Made by a program: the position numbers and the translations under genes | In this document: positions 1 to 8,017 of the stretch, piece by piece | How the letters are laid out: every line of letters starts with the position of its first letter | How positions within the stretch are numbered: the first letter of the stretch is position 1 | The notes under the pieces: generated by a model | What the model was told of the DNA's origin: nothing | Database searches by the model: none | Seen by the model: only the letters and a program-made list of their open reading frames with translations | Source of the DNA: Propionibacteriaceae bacterium | GTDB lineage: Bacteria > Actinomycetota > Actinomycetes > Propionibacteriales > Propionibacteriaceae | Assembly (NCBI GenBank): GCA_025923975.1 | Contig: JAICEV010000112.1 | Location: 1-9,506 of the forward strand | DNA: 9,506 nt | Direction: 5' to 3'

Positions 1-56
1 TCAGCGCGCCACGGCCAACGGACAACACCTCGTCAAACCAGACAACACCGGCAGGT

Positions 57-1976
57 CTAACCCCGAGTGGGCTGCTCCTCCAGTGGCTCGTCCGCGCGCA
101 CGATCGCTTCGACCGCGTTCCGGGCGATGTTTTGTGACGACAACCCAATCTCCTTGAGCAGCTCGCCGCGGCCACCGTGCGGCAGGAACGCTTGCGGAAT
201 GCCGAACACCCGTACTGGAGTGTCGACATCCGCTGAACGCAACTCCTGAGTCAGCCGCGCTCCCCAACCACCTACCACGACGTTGTCCTCGATCGTGATG
301 ACAAGATCATGATCAGCTGCGAGTGTGATCAACGCCGGATTGACCGGCAGCGCCCAGACCGGGTCAACGACCGTTACGCCGATTCCCTGGTCGGAGAGTC
401 GCTGGCCGACAGCCACGGCCGTCACCGCGAGCGGACCCACACCAAGCACGAGCACCCGCGGCTGCTCGGTCTTGAGCAGGATGTCCATACCGTCCAACTG
501 ATCGACAGCCGGAAGATCCAACGGAACCTGCTCTTTGGGGAGTCGGATGACGGTCGGGGCGTCGTTGATTGTCAGCGATCGCACCAGCGCGTCGCGCAAT
601 CGGCTGCCGTCACGCGGCGCGGCCAGATGCAGGCCCGGCACCACCTGCAAGATCGACATGTCCCACATGCCGTGATGGCTGGGACCGTCGGGTCCGGTTA
701 TGCCCGCCCTGTCGAGCACAAAGGTGACACCGCATCGATGCAGGGCCACATCCATCAAGACCTGGTCGAATGCGCGGTTGAGGAAAGTGGAATAGACCGC
801 CACCACCGGATGCAAACCACCCATGGCAAGGCCCGCCGCTGACGTGACAGCATGCTGTTCGGCGATGCCGACGTCGAAGCAGCGGTCTGGAAACGCCTGC
901 GCAAATCGGTGCAGACCTGTCGGATACACCATTGCCGCGGTGATGGCGACGACACGTTCGTCGGTACTACCCAGCCGGAGGAGTTCCTCGCTGAACAGGT
1001 CGGTCCAGGTCTGTCCAGCGGCACCGCCAACGGCCTCGCCGGTCGTGGAATTGATCTTGCCGACGGCGTGGAAGCGGTCCTCTTCGTGCTTCTCGGCGGC
1101 CTCAAAACCATTGCCCTTGCGGGTGATGCAGTGCACCAGGACCGGAGCGCGGAACTGCTTGGCCTGCCGTAACGCACGCTCGACCTCTGCAATGTCATGA
1201 CCATCGATTGGGCCGACGTACTTCAGGCCAAGGTCGGAAAACAACCCTTGCGGAGCAAGAACATCTTTGAGCCCGATCTTGATGCCGTGCATGATGTCGT
1301 AGGCGACGTTGCCGACCAGCGGTGCTCGACTGACATTGCGCTTCACCAGCTCCAGGATCTGCTCGTAACGCGGGTTGGTGCGTAGCCCGGTCAGGTGCCG
1401 GGCCAGCCCTCCAACCGTCGGAGTGTAGGACCGGCCGTTGTCATTCACCACGATCACCAGCGGCAGGTCGTCGGAGGCGGCGATGTTGTTCAGGGCCTCC
1501 CAGGACATCCCGCCAGTAAGGGAGCCGTCGCCAACGAAGGCGACCACGGTGCCGGATTGGCGCCGTAGTCGAATGGACTTCGCCAACCCATCGGCGTACG
1601 AGAGTGCAGTCGATGCATGTGAATTTTCCACCCAGTCGTGCTCAGACTCTGCTTGGCTGGGATAGCCGGACAGCCCATGCCGCTGCCGGAGTGTCGGGAA
1701 TTGGTCCTGGCGCCCCGTCAGGATCTTGTGCACATAGCTCTGATGCCCAGTGTCGAAGATGATCGGATCGCGTGGTGAGTCGAAAACCCGATGGACTGCG
1801 ATCGTCAGCTCGATCACGCCAAGATTCGGTCCAAGGTGACCGCCGGTCTGGCACACATTCTCGATCAAGAATGACCGGATCTCCAGACTGAGGTCACGCA
1901 GCTGATCTGACGTCAAATCCCGCAGGTCCTGTGGGCTTCGGATAGAGCTCAACAGTCCGTACGGGGCGGCTGGCAT
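57..1976 (-). CDS. dxs: 1-deoxy-D-xylulose-5-phosphate synthase (Dxs)
   Basis: Cytosolic thiamine-diphosphate enzyme that condenses pyruvate and glyceraldehyde 3-phosphate to DXP, the entry step of the MEP isoprenoid pathway, also feeding thiamine and pyridoxal synthesis. The 639-residue length is normal. Seen in order: GGHLGPNLG (45-53, His47), GHQSYVHKILTGR (77-89), the SEHDWVENSHAST stretch (His120), the ThDP/Mg motif GDG (149-151) paired with Asn178, the transketolase-type central domain with GIAEQHAVTSAAG (catalytic Glu373), YSTFLNRAFDQ, DRAGITGPDGPSHHG (422-436), and a C-terminal transketolase domain from about residue 505. The ATG is the only start between the upstream in-frame TGA and the conserved N-terminus. 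It has no Shine-Dalgarno sequence but has a -10-like TAAACT 7 nt upstream, so it may be leaderless. It lies 74 nt downstream of a same-strand small gene and could be partly co-transcribed with it. No key residue is missing. Product assignment is near certain. Confidence 0.97.
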   Translation of the reverse strand: MPAAPYGLLSSIRSPQDLRDLTSDQLRDLSLEIRSFLIENVCQTGGHLGPNLGVIELTIAVHRVFDSPRDPIIFDTGHQSYVHKILTGRQDQFPTLRQRHGLSGYPSQAESEHDWVENSHASTALSYADGLAKSIRLRRQSGTVVAFVGDGSLTGGMSWEALNNIAASDDLPLVIVVNDNGRSYTPTVGGLARHLTGLRTNPRYEQILELVKRNVSRAPLVGNVAYDIMHGIKIGLKDVLAPQGLFSDLGLKYVGPIDGHDIAEVERALRQAKQFRAPVLVHCITRKGNGFEAAEKHEEDRFHAVGKINSTTGEAVGGAAGQTWTDLFSEELLRLGSTDERVVAITAAMVYPTGLHRFAQAFPDRCFDVGIAEQHAVTSAAGLAMGGLHPVVAVYSTFLNRAFDQVLMDVALHRCGVTFVLDRAGITGPDGPSHHGMWDMSILQVVPGLHLAAPRDGSRLRDALVRSLTINDAPTVIRLPKEQVPLDLPAVDQLDGMDILLKTEQPRVLVLGVGPLAVTAVAVGQRLSDQGIGVTVVDPVWALPVNPALITLAADHDLVITIEDNVVVGGWGARLTQELRSADVDTPVRVFGIPQAFLPHGGRGELLKEIGLSSQNIARNAVEAIVRADEPLEEQPTRG

Positions 1977-1983
1977 GGGCTTG

Positions 1984-1989
1984 AGTTTA
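1984..1989 (-). promoter_or_regulatory. Candidate -10 element of a leaderless dxs promoter
   Basis: On the minus strand the hexamer TAAACT (TANNNT type) lies exactly 7 nt before the dxs ATG. In actinobacteria a TANNNT box at this distance usually places the transcription start on the start codon. The absence of any purine-rich Shine-Dalgarno sequence before the ATG agrees with this. No convincing -35 hexamer is seen 16-18 nt upstream, so this is a pattern match only. Confidence 0.35.
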
Positions 1990-2016
1990 CGTGTTCGGCG
2001 GTCCCCGGATCACCAA

Positions 2017-2032
2017 GTGTGGCCCATCACAC
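2017..2032. repeat. Inverted repeat GTGTG-N6-CACAC upstream of dxs
   Basis: Five-base arms GTGTG and CACAC flank GCCCAT in the 74-nt gap between dxs and the upstream small gene, about 41 nt before the dxs start codon. It resembles the core of CRP/FNR-type sites, but the half-site spacing is two bases shorter than TGTGA-N6-TCACA. It may be an operator or chance. Confidence 0.25.
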
Positions 2033-2050
2033 GTGACGCGCTCAGTCGCC

Positions 2051-2425
2051 TCACAGCTTGCGAACAAAGACCCGCCCGCGCAAAGCCTCTTCTATGAGGG
2101 CCACCGCTCGGCGGGTGCGGGCGAGCCGAGCCCCTTGCTCCAGCCAGGCCTGCGTCGCGGCCTCCACAACCTCTGCCTCGACATACTCGCTGATACTGGT
2201 ACGGACGGCGGCCAGTCCTCGTTGTGACGCCTCATCCTGGCCATTGACGAAGTGAGCGGCAAACTGCGCCAACACCACCGGATGATTGCGGAGCACGCGA
2301 TACGCGCGAAAGTCCGGCGGGCAGCAATCGAGCAGGTAGGCGATGGCTGTCGCTTCCCAACCACTCGCTCCCGGCGGGCGTACCTGTGGTGGCCAGCCTG
2401 GCGGCACGTAAGCCGAAGCGCTCAT
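2051..2425 (-). CDS. Uncharacterised conserved actinobacterial protein, LexA-box-associated
   Basis: A 124-residue soluble protein of unknown function with no signal peptide or membrane segment. It opens with a proline-rich segment (YVPPGWPPQVRPPG, about 6-19). An apparently all-helical body follows, containing WEATAIAYLLDCCPPDFRAYRVLRNHPVVLA (about 23-53) and a C-terminal helix ending ALIEEALRGRVFVRKL. From memory it resembles short hypothetical proteins encoded near dxs in other actinobacteria, but I know no function for them. The ATG lacks a Shine-Dalgarno sequence and follows TATTAT by 5 nt, suggesting a leaderless transcript. A perfect SOS-type palindrome adjoins that -10 box, so LexA repression is the natural prediction. 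dxs follows 74 nt downstream on the same strand. That the frame is coding is supported by its composition, its regulatory context and the clean fit between neighbours. Confidence 0.8.
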   Translation of the reverse strand: MSASAYVPPGWPPQVRPPGASGWEATAIAYLLDCCPPDFRAYRVLRNHPVVLAQFAAHFVNGQDEASQRGLAAVRTSISEYVEAEVVEAATQAWLEQGARLARTRRAVALIEEALRGRVFVRKL

Positions 2426-2430
2426 AGCTG

Positions 2431-2436
2431 ATAATA
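2431..2436 (-). promoter_or_regulatory. Candidate -10 element of the small gene upstream of dxs
   Basis: Minus-strand TATTAT lies 5 nt before the ATG at 2425 and one base away from the SOS-type palindrome at 2438-2453. The palindrome would therefore occupy the spacer between -35 and -10, a common repressor position. No good -35 hexamer is visible. This AT-rich patch stands out from its GC-rich surroundings. Confidence 0.45.
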
Positions 2437-2437
2437 T

Positions 2438-2453
2438 TCGAACTTAGGTTCGA
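2438..2453. promoter_or_regulatory. LexA/SOS-type operator
   Basis: The sequence TCGAACTTAGGTTCGA has perfect 6-bp arms (TCGAAC/GTTCGA) around a 4-bp spacer. This matches in all 12 defined positions the mycobacterial LexA box TCGAAC-N4-GTTCGA, itself of the GAAC-N4-GTTC type known in Gram-positive bacteria. It lies between two divergent genes, 13 nt before the start codon of the minus-strand gene (2425) and 41 nt before the preferred ATG of the plus-strand gene (2495). Under equal base use, 12 fixed positions are expected about once in 17 Mb. LexA itself is not encoded here, so binding is inferred. Confidence 0.75.
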
Positions 2454-2482
2454 TGCGCCAGCCTCGACCGCGTGTTGAGAAG

Positions 2483-2488
2483 TACTGT
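2483..2488 (+). promoter_or_regulatory. Candidate -10 element of a leaderless promoter for the ABM-like gene
   Basis: TACTGT (TANNNT type) is followed by 6 nt and then the ATG at 2495, and no Shine-Dalgarno sequence precedes that ATG. This geometry fits a leaderless transcript. No convincing -35 box is seen. The SOS-type box lies 29 nt upstream of this hexamer, so LexA control of this side is possible but less direct than for the divergent gene. Confidence 0.35.
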
Positions 2489-2494
2489 CTGCTC

Positions 2495-2794
2495 ATGATC
2501 GCGCGGATTTGGAGAGGCGTCGTGCGTCGCGAGGACGCTGTCGCGTACGCGAACTACATAGCCAGCACCGGAATAGCTGAGTACAAATCGACACCGGGCA
2601 ATCAGGGCGCCTGGATGCTGCGGCGCGACGACGGCGATCGCTCCGAGATCATCACCTTCTCGCTCTGGGACTCCCGTGACAGCATCCAAGCATTCGCCGG
2701 CGAAGCCATCGACCAGGCTGTCTTCTACCCAGAGGACGATCGATTCCTCGTCGAACGTGATCTGACGGTGCGTCACTACGAGGTCGTCGCATAA
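2495..2794 (+). CDS. Small antibiotic-biosynthesis-monooxygenase (ABM)-like protein
   Basis: A 99-residue protein with the look of a single dimeric alpha+beta barrel (ABM/Dabb-type fold). The opening beta strand MIARIWRGVVRREDA is followed by helix AVAYANYIASTGIAEYKSTPGN (about 16-37). Strands GAWMLRR and EIITFSLWDSRDSIQAFAG (about 51-69) come next, then the acidic, Tyr-containing FYPEDDRFLVERDLTVRHYEVV tail. This pattern is typical of uncharacterised actinobacterial ABM-domain proteins. Some ABM proteins are cofactor-free oxygenases, others have no known substrate, and none can be assigned here. The start at 2495 is preferred over ATG 2453 because homologues of this type begin MIARIW-like, a TANNNT box sits 6 nt upstream, and ATG 2453 overlaps the SOS-type palindrome. 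The HIT gene follows 12 nt after the stop, so the two are probably co-transcribed. Confidence 0.8.
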   Translation: MIARIWRGVVRREDAVAYANYIASTGIAEYKSTPGNQGAWMLRRDDGDRSEIITFSLWDSRDSIQAFAGEAIDQAVFYPEDDRFLVERDLTVRHYEVVA

Positions 2795-2806
2795 CTCCGC
2801 CTACGG

Positions 2807-3316
2807 ATGTCTGGCACTAGTCTCATGCGGGTGAGCGACGTGATCTGCCAGATTGTGCGCGGCGACCTGGATGCGGCAGTGGTGGCGCAAGAGGACGAGG
2901 TGATTGCTTTCCTTGATCACCGGCCGGTTTTCAAGGGTCACGTGCTGGTAGCTCCAACACGCCATGTGGAGACCTTGCTGACTCTGCCAAGCAACCTCAT
3001 GGTTCCGCTGCTGACAATGGCGCAGCGGGTCGCGTTAGCGATTAGTGCAGCGCTGGGCGCGCAAGGCACTTTCGTGGCGATCAACAACGTCGTCAGCCAA
3101 TCGATACCTCATCTGCATATCCATGTGGTGCCAAGGACCAAGGGCGACGGCCTACGCGGATTCTTCTGGCCGAGGACCCGCTACTCGGCAGGCGAGATCG
3201 AGAAGTACGCCCAAATGATCAGCGAAGCCCTGCCAGAACCATCGCCGCCTGACTCATCGCAGCTTGCGCCGCATCTCACCGGGCGCGGAGAGCCCGACCC
3301 CGGTAGAGATAGCTGA
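2807..3316 (+). CDS. HIT-family nucleotide-binding protein (histidine triad hydrolase/transferase)
   Basis: Soluble HIT-superfamily protein, 169 residues. Members hydrolyse or transfer nucleotides from dinucleotide polyphosphates or nucleoside phosphoramidates; the substrate here is unknown. The N-terminal strands carry FLDHRPVFKGHVLVAPTRHVETL (about 35-57). The active-site block is INNVVSQSIPHLHIHVVPR with the triad His102, His104, His106 (the central one is the expected nucleophile). A subfamily-typical GLRGFFWPRTRY segment follows. The N-terminal zinc-type CxxC seen in many HIT proteins is incomplete: only one Cys (Cys14) remains, with Asp at the other position. No start has a clear Shine-Dalgarno sequence. 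ATG 2825 (163 residues, MRVSDVICQIV) is an equally plausible start. The last ~26 residues (PEPSPPDSS onward) are low-complexity and the gene end overlaps the convergent methyltransferase gene by 41 bp. It probably shares a transcript with the ABM-like gene. Confidence 0.9.
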   Translation: MSGTSLMRVSDVICQIVRGDLDAAVVAQEDEVIAFLDHRPVFKGHVLVAPTRHVETLLTLPSNLMVPLLTMAQRVALAISAALGAQGTFVAINNVVSQSIPHLHIHVVPRTKGDGLRGFFWPRTRYSAGEIEKYAQMISEALPEPSPPDSSQLAPHLTGRGEPDPGRDS

Positions 3317-3893
3317 AGGGTCGCGGCCCGTCCCCGTATCCGGTTTCCAGCTCACTGATCATCAGGCCGGCGTGACTGATCAGGTCGTCGATCGGCCGGT
3401 CGAGATGGCAACCACCAGCGATCCGGCTGTGAACCGGATGCAGCCGGCGCTGCCAACGGCGTACGGATTCCGTCGGCGCGCGACCGTGCTCGAGGAAATG
3501 CAACACACCTTCCGGCTTCAGCACCCGATGAATCTCCTGCAGTGCGACATCCACGGCTGAGATGGTGCACAGCGTGTAGGTGGACAGCACACAGTCCACC
3601 GATCCATCCGGCAACGCGAGCTGGGCACCATCGCGCCCTATCCGCTCGACCTGCGCGCCACTGGCCACCTCCCGCGGACGCGCGAGTCGCATTGCCGACT
3701 CCGATGGCTCGACGACCAGGATTTCGGTCACCTCAGCCGGATAGTGGTCGAGATTGAGACCGGTCCCGAAACCGATCTCCAGGACGCGACCCTGCAGACC
3801 CTGACAGACCTTGGCACGTCGGGCGTTCACCGTTGGCGTGTTAAGCACCCGATCCATCACCCGTGGTAAAACGTGATCGTTCCAGACGCCCAC
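3276..3893 (-). CDS. Class I SAM-dependent methyltransferase
   Basis: A 205-residue Rossmann-fold methyltransferase, probably cytosolic, substrate unknown. Motif I is VLEIGFGTGLNL (37-48). The acidic residue ending strand 2 is Glu62 in LVVEPS. A motif II/III region reads LALPDGSVDCVLSTYTLCTI (92-111), followed by EIHRVLKPEGVLHFLEHGR (120-138) and the distinctive GGCHLDRPIDDLI (160-172). The last signature and overall layout recall METTL7-like and phospholipid/thiol methyltransferase-type proteins, but that is only a family-level comparison. The start is GTG: residues VGVWNDHVLPR match the usual N-terminus of the group. GAGGG abuts the GTG and a TAGCCT -10-like box lies 6 nt upstream, so a leaderless start is possible. 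The 3' end overlaps the convergent HIT gene. acnA lies upstream on the same strand, 115 nt away. Confidence 0.9.
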   Translation of the reverse strand: MGVWNDHVLPRVMDRVLNTPTVNARRAKVCQGLQGRVLEIGFGTGLNLDHYPAEVTEILVVEPSESAMRLARPREVASGAQVERIGRDGAQLALPDGSVDCVLSTYTLCTISAVDVALQEIHRVLKPEGVLHFLEHGRAPTESVRRWQRRLHPVHSRIAGGCHLDRPIDDLISHAGLMISELETGYGDGPRPFSYLYRGRALRAR

Positions 3894-3899
3894 CCCTCA

Positions 3900-3905
3900 A
3901 GGCTA
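3900..3905 (-). promoter_or_regulatory. Weak candidate -10 element for the methyltransferase gene
   Basis: Minus-strand TAGCCT lies 6 nt before the GTG start at 3893, compatible with leaderless initiation. It is a poor -10 hexamer with no recognisable -35, so transcription could equally come from acnA read-through. Confidence 0.2.
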
Positions 3906-3909
3906 AGGT

Positions 3910-3932
3910 GGCGTCGATAGTGATCAGACGCC
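3910..3932. repeat. Inverted repeat GGCGTC-N11-GACGCC
   Basis: Perfect 6-bp arms GGCGTC and GACGCC separated by 11 nt (which contain TGATCA) lie in the 115-bp gap between acnA and the methyltransferase gene, just upstream of the latter. It has no T-tract, so it is not a convincing intrinsic terminator. It could be an operator or a small hairpin in acnA read-through RNA. Confidence 0.25.
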
Positions 3933-4008
3933 GAAGGCTGTCTCGAGCAGCAGGGTTTCTTGCCTGAATGCATGACGAATTGGCCACTGACCAAGGTTCC
4001 TGAGCGAA

Positions 4009-6819
<2,811 letters not shown>

Positions 6820-6822
6820 GAG

Positions 6823-6828
6823 CCCTCC
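6823..6828 (-). promoter_or_regulatory. Ribosome binding site deciding the acnA start
   Basis: Minus-strand GGAGGG lies 3 nt before the ATG at 6819 and inside the reading frame of the alternative upstream ATG at 6834. The spacing is slightly short, but it is the only good Shine-Dalgarno sequence here and favours the shorter product. Confidence 0.55.
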
Positions 6829-6841
6829 ATCCATCGTTACG

Positions 6842-6847
6842 AAACTA
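6842..6847 (-). promoter_or_regulatory. Candidate -10 element of the acnA promoter
   Basis: Minus-strand TAGTTT overlaps the edge of the 18-bp palindrome by two bases and is 7 nt before the ATG at 6834, so transcription could begin on that codon. The 17-bp spacer upstream would then be filled by the palindrome. The corresponding -35 (CACATG) is poor. Confidence 0.35.
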
Positions 6848-6863
6848 TCTTGACGTCAAGATA
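6846..6863. promoter_or_regulatory. 18-bp perfect palindrome, candidate acnA operator
   Basis: TATCTTGACGTCAAGATA is identical to its own reverse complement over all 18 positions. It sits 27 nt upstream of the preferred acnA start and adjoins the candidate -10 box, a typical repressor position. It is also 131 nt upstream of the divergent oleA start. The symmetry indicates a dimeric DNA-binding regulator. I have an impression that TCTTGA-type palindromes precede TCA-cycle genes in actinobacteria but cannot name the regulator. It does not match the AcnR site of corynebacteria as I remember it. Confidence 0.6.
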
Positions 6864-6911
6864 ACATGTGCTTTTGCGCACTACTTCGACCAGCTGGAAC
6901 CGAGCAGGTTA

Positions 6912-6926
6912 GGGCGGTGTCCGCCC
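6912..6926. repeat. Short GC hairpin in the acnA-oleA divergent region
   Basis: GGGCGG and CCGCCC form a perfect 6-bp inverted repeat around TGT. It has no T-tract on either strand, lies 68 nt before oleA, and could be an operator or an RNA hairpin in an oleA leader. The rest of 6864-6994 shows no strong promoter hexamers. Confidence 0.25.
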
Positions 6927-6994
6927 GCGATGACACCATAGTGCGGAGAGCGGCTTTAGCGGAGACAGGACCGGCGGCCCTGAATAGGGGGTAA

Positions 6995-8017
6995 ATGAGC
7001 GGTAACGCAAGCTTTCGGCCGAGCAACACCACCGTGCTCTCGGTGTGTGCGGTGGACGCACCGATCGTGATTACCTCCGCCGCTTTCGACGAGCGGCTGG
7101 CGGAGACATATCGGCGCGTAGGAACTCGGGCCGGCCTGCTGGAAAAGCTGGCCGGAGTGGTCGAGCGTCGCTGGTGGCCGACGGACGTGAGCTTCGCCGA
7201 TGCCGCGGCAATGGCGGCCGCCAAGGCGCTGGCCGAGGCGGGTATCACCCCCGGCCAGGTCGGCGTCATGATCAACACCGCGGTCTCCCGGGAGTACCTT
7301 GAACCCTCTACCGCAGTTGCGATTCACCATCAAGTGGGCTTGCCGACGAACTGCCTCAACTTCGACTTGGCGAATGCCTGTCTCGGTTTCGTGAACGGTA
7401 TCCAGTTGGCTGGGACGATGATCGACTCAGGCCAGGCAGACTATGCCGTAATTGTGGATGCCGAAGGTTCCCGCTACACCCAGGAGGTCACGCTCGCTCG
7501 GCTGGCCCGGGACGATACGACCGCGGCCGACCTGCGGTCACAGTTCGCCACCCTGACGCTTGGCTCCGGGTCTGCGGCGATGGTGCTCGGACGAGCCGAC
7601 CGCCATCCCGAAGGCCACCGAGTCATCGGTGGGGTGAGCCGCGCCGGCACCGAATACCATGATCTTTGCGTCGGTGACCTCACCCGAATGCGGACCGACA
7701 CCAAGCGGCTGTTCGACGCCGGACTGGCGCTGGCCTTGGCGACCTGGGCCGATGCAAAGGAAGAGTTCGAGTGGGATGGCGTTGATTGGTTCGTCGCTCA
7801 CCAGACCTCCGTCGTGCACATCCGGGCGATGGCCAAGGCGCTCGGCGTCGACCCAGCACGCTTCCCTCTCACGTTGCCGAAGTACGGCAACATGGGTCCG
7901 GCCGCGGTTCCGTTCACACTGGCGCGGCATATGGACCAGATGCGCGCAGGAGACCGGATTCTGTTGCTCGGTATCGGGTCCGGCCTGAACACTTCGTACG
8001 CCGAAATCGTCTGGTGA
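6995..8017 (+). CDS. oleA: OleA-type thiolase-fold enzyme (long-chain olefin biosynthesis)
   Basis: OleA performs non-decarboxylative Claisen condensation of two long-chain acyl-CoAs to a 2-alkyl-3-keto acid, the first step of head-to-head olefin synthesis. The 340-residue protein has the KAS III/thiolase fold. The active-site Cys129 lies in FDLANACLGFVNG, with His269 in VAHQTS and Asn299 in KYGNMGP. Glu103 in YLEPSTA lies 26 residues before the Cys, the same offset as the catalytic Glu117/Cys143 pair of Xanthomonas OleA, which separates it from plain FabH. The VDAPIVITSAAFDERL start and RRWWP (59-63) are also OleA-like. AGGGGG 3 nt before the ATG is a close but plausible ribosome binding site. 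The stop codon overlaps the start of oleBC, and the two-gene order supports the olefin assignment over fatty-acid synthesis. Confidence 0.93.
   Translation: MSGNASFRPSNTTVLSVCAVDAPIVITSAAFDERLAETYRRVGTRAGLLEKLAGVVERRWWPTDVSFADAAAMAAAKALAEAGITPGQVGVMINTAVSREYLEPSTAVAIHHQVGLPTNCLNFDLANACLGFVNGIQLAGTMIDSGQADYAVIVDAEGSRYTQEVTLARLARDDTTAADLRSQFATLTLGSGSAAMVLGRADRHPEGHRVIGGVSRAGTEYHDLCVGDLTRMRTDTKRLFDAGLALALATWADAKEEFEWDGVDWFVAHQTSVVHIRAMAKALGVDPARFPLTLPKYGNMGPAAVPFTLARHMDQMRAGDRILLLGIGSGLNTSYAEIVW

Noticed and set aside
21..49. Direct repeat of gacaacacc at a 20-nt period downstream of dxs
   Set aside because: Only two 9-bp copies with no symmetry or flanking structure; the 1-56 stretch otherwise shows no gene or terminator.
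309..842. Long plus-strand open frame (177 codons) inside dxs
   Set aside because: Antisense to a fully conserved part of dxs; its translation is Arg/His/Gln-rich with no family likeness. It is a by-product of GC-rich codon use.
2453..2494. Upstream ATG extending the ABM-like protein by 14 residues
   Set aside because: The ATG overlaps the SOS-type palindrome, has no ribosome binding site, and adds residues not matching the family's usual start.
3980..3994. Possible acnA terminator hairpin (TTGGC/ACCAA arms)
   Set aside because: Only four Watson-Crick pairs and a G-T wobble, with no T-tract downstream on the acnA strand.
6850..6855. TTGACG as a -35 box for oleA
   Set aside because: It is part of the 18-bp palindrome and no TANNNT-like hexamer lies 16-19 nt downstream on the plus strand.
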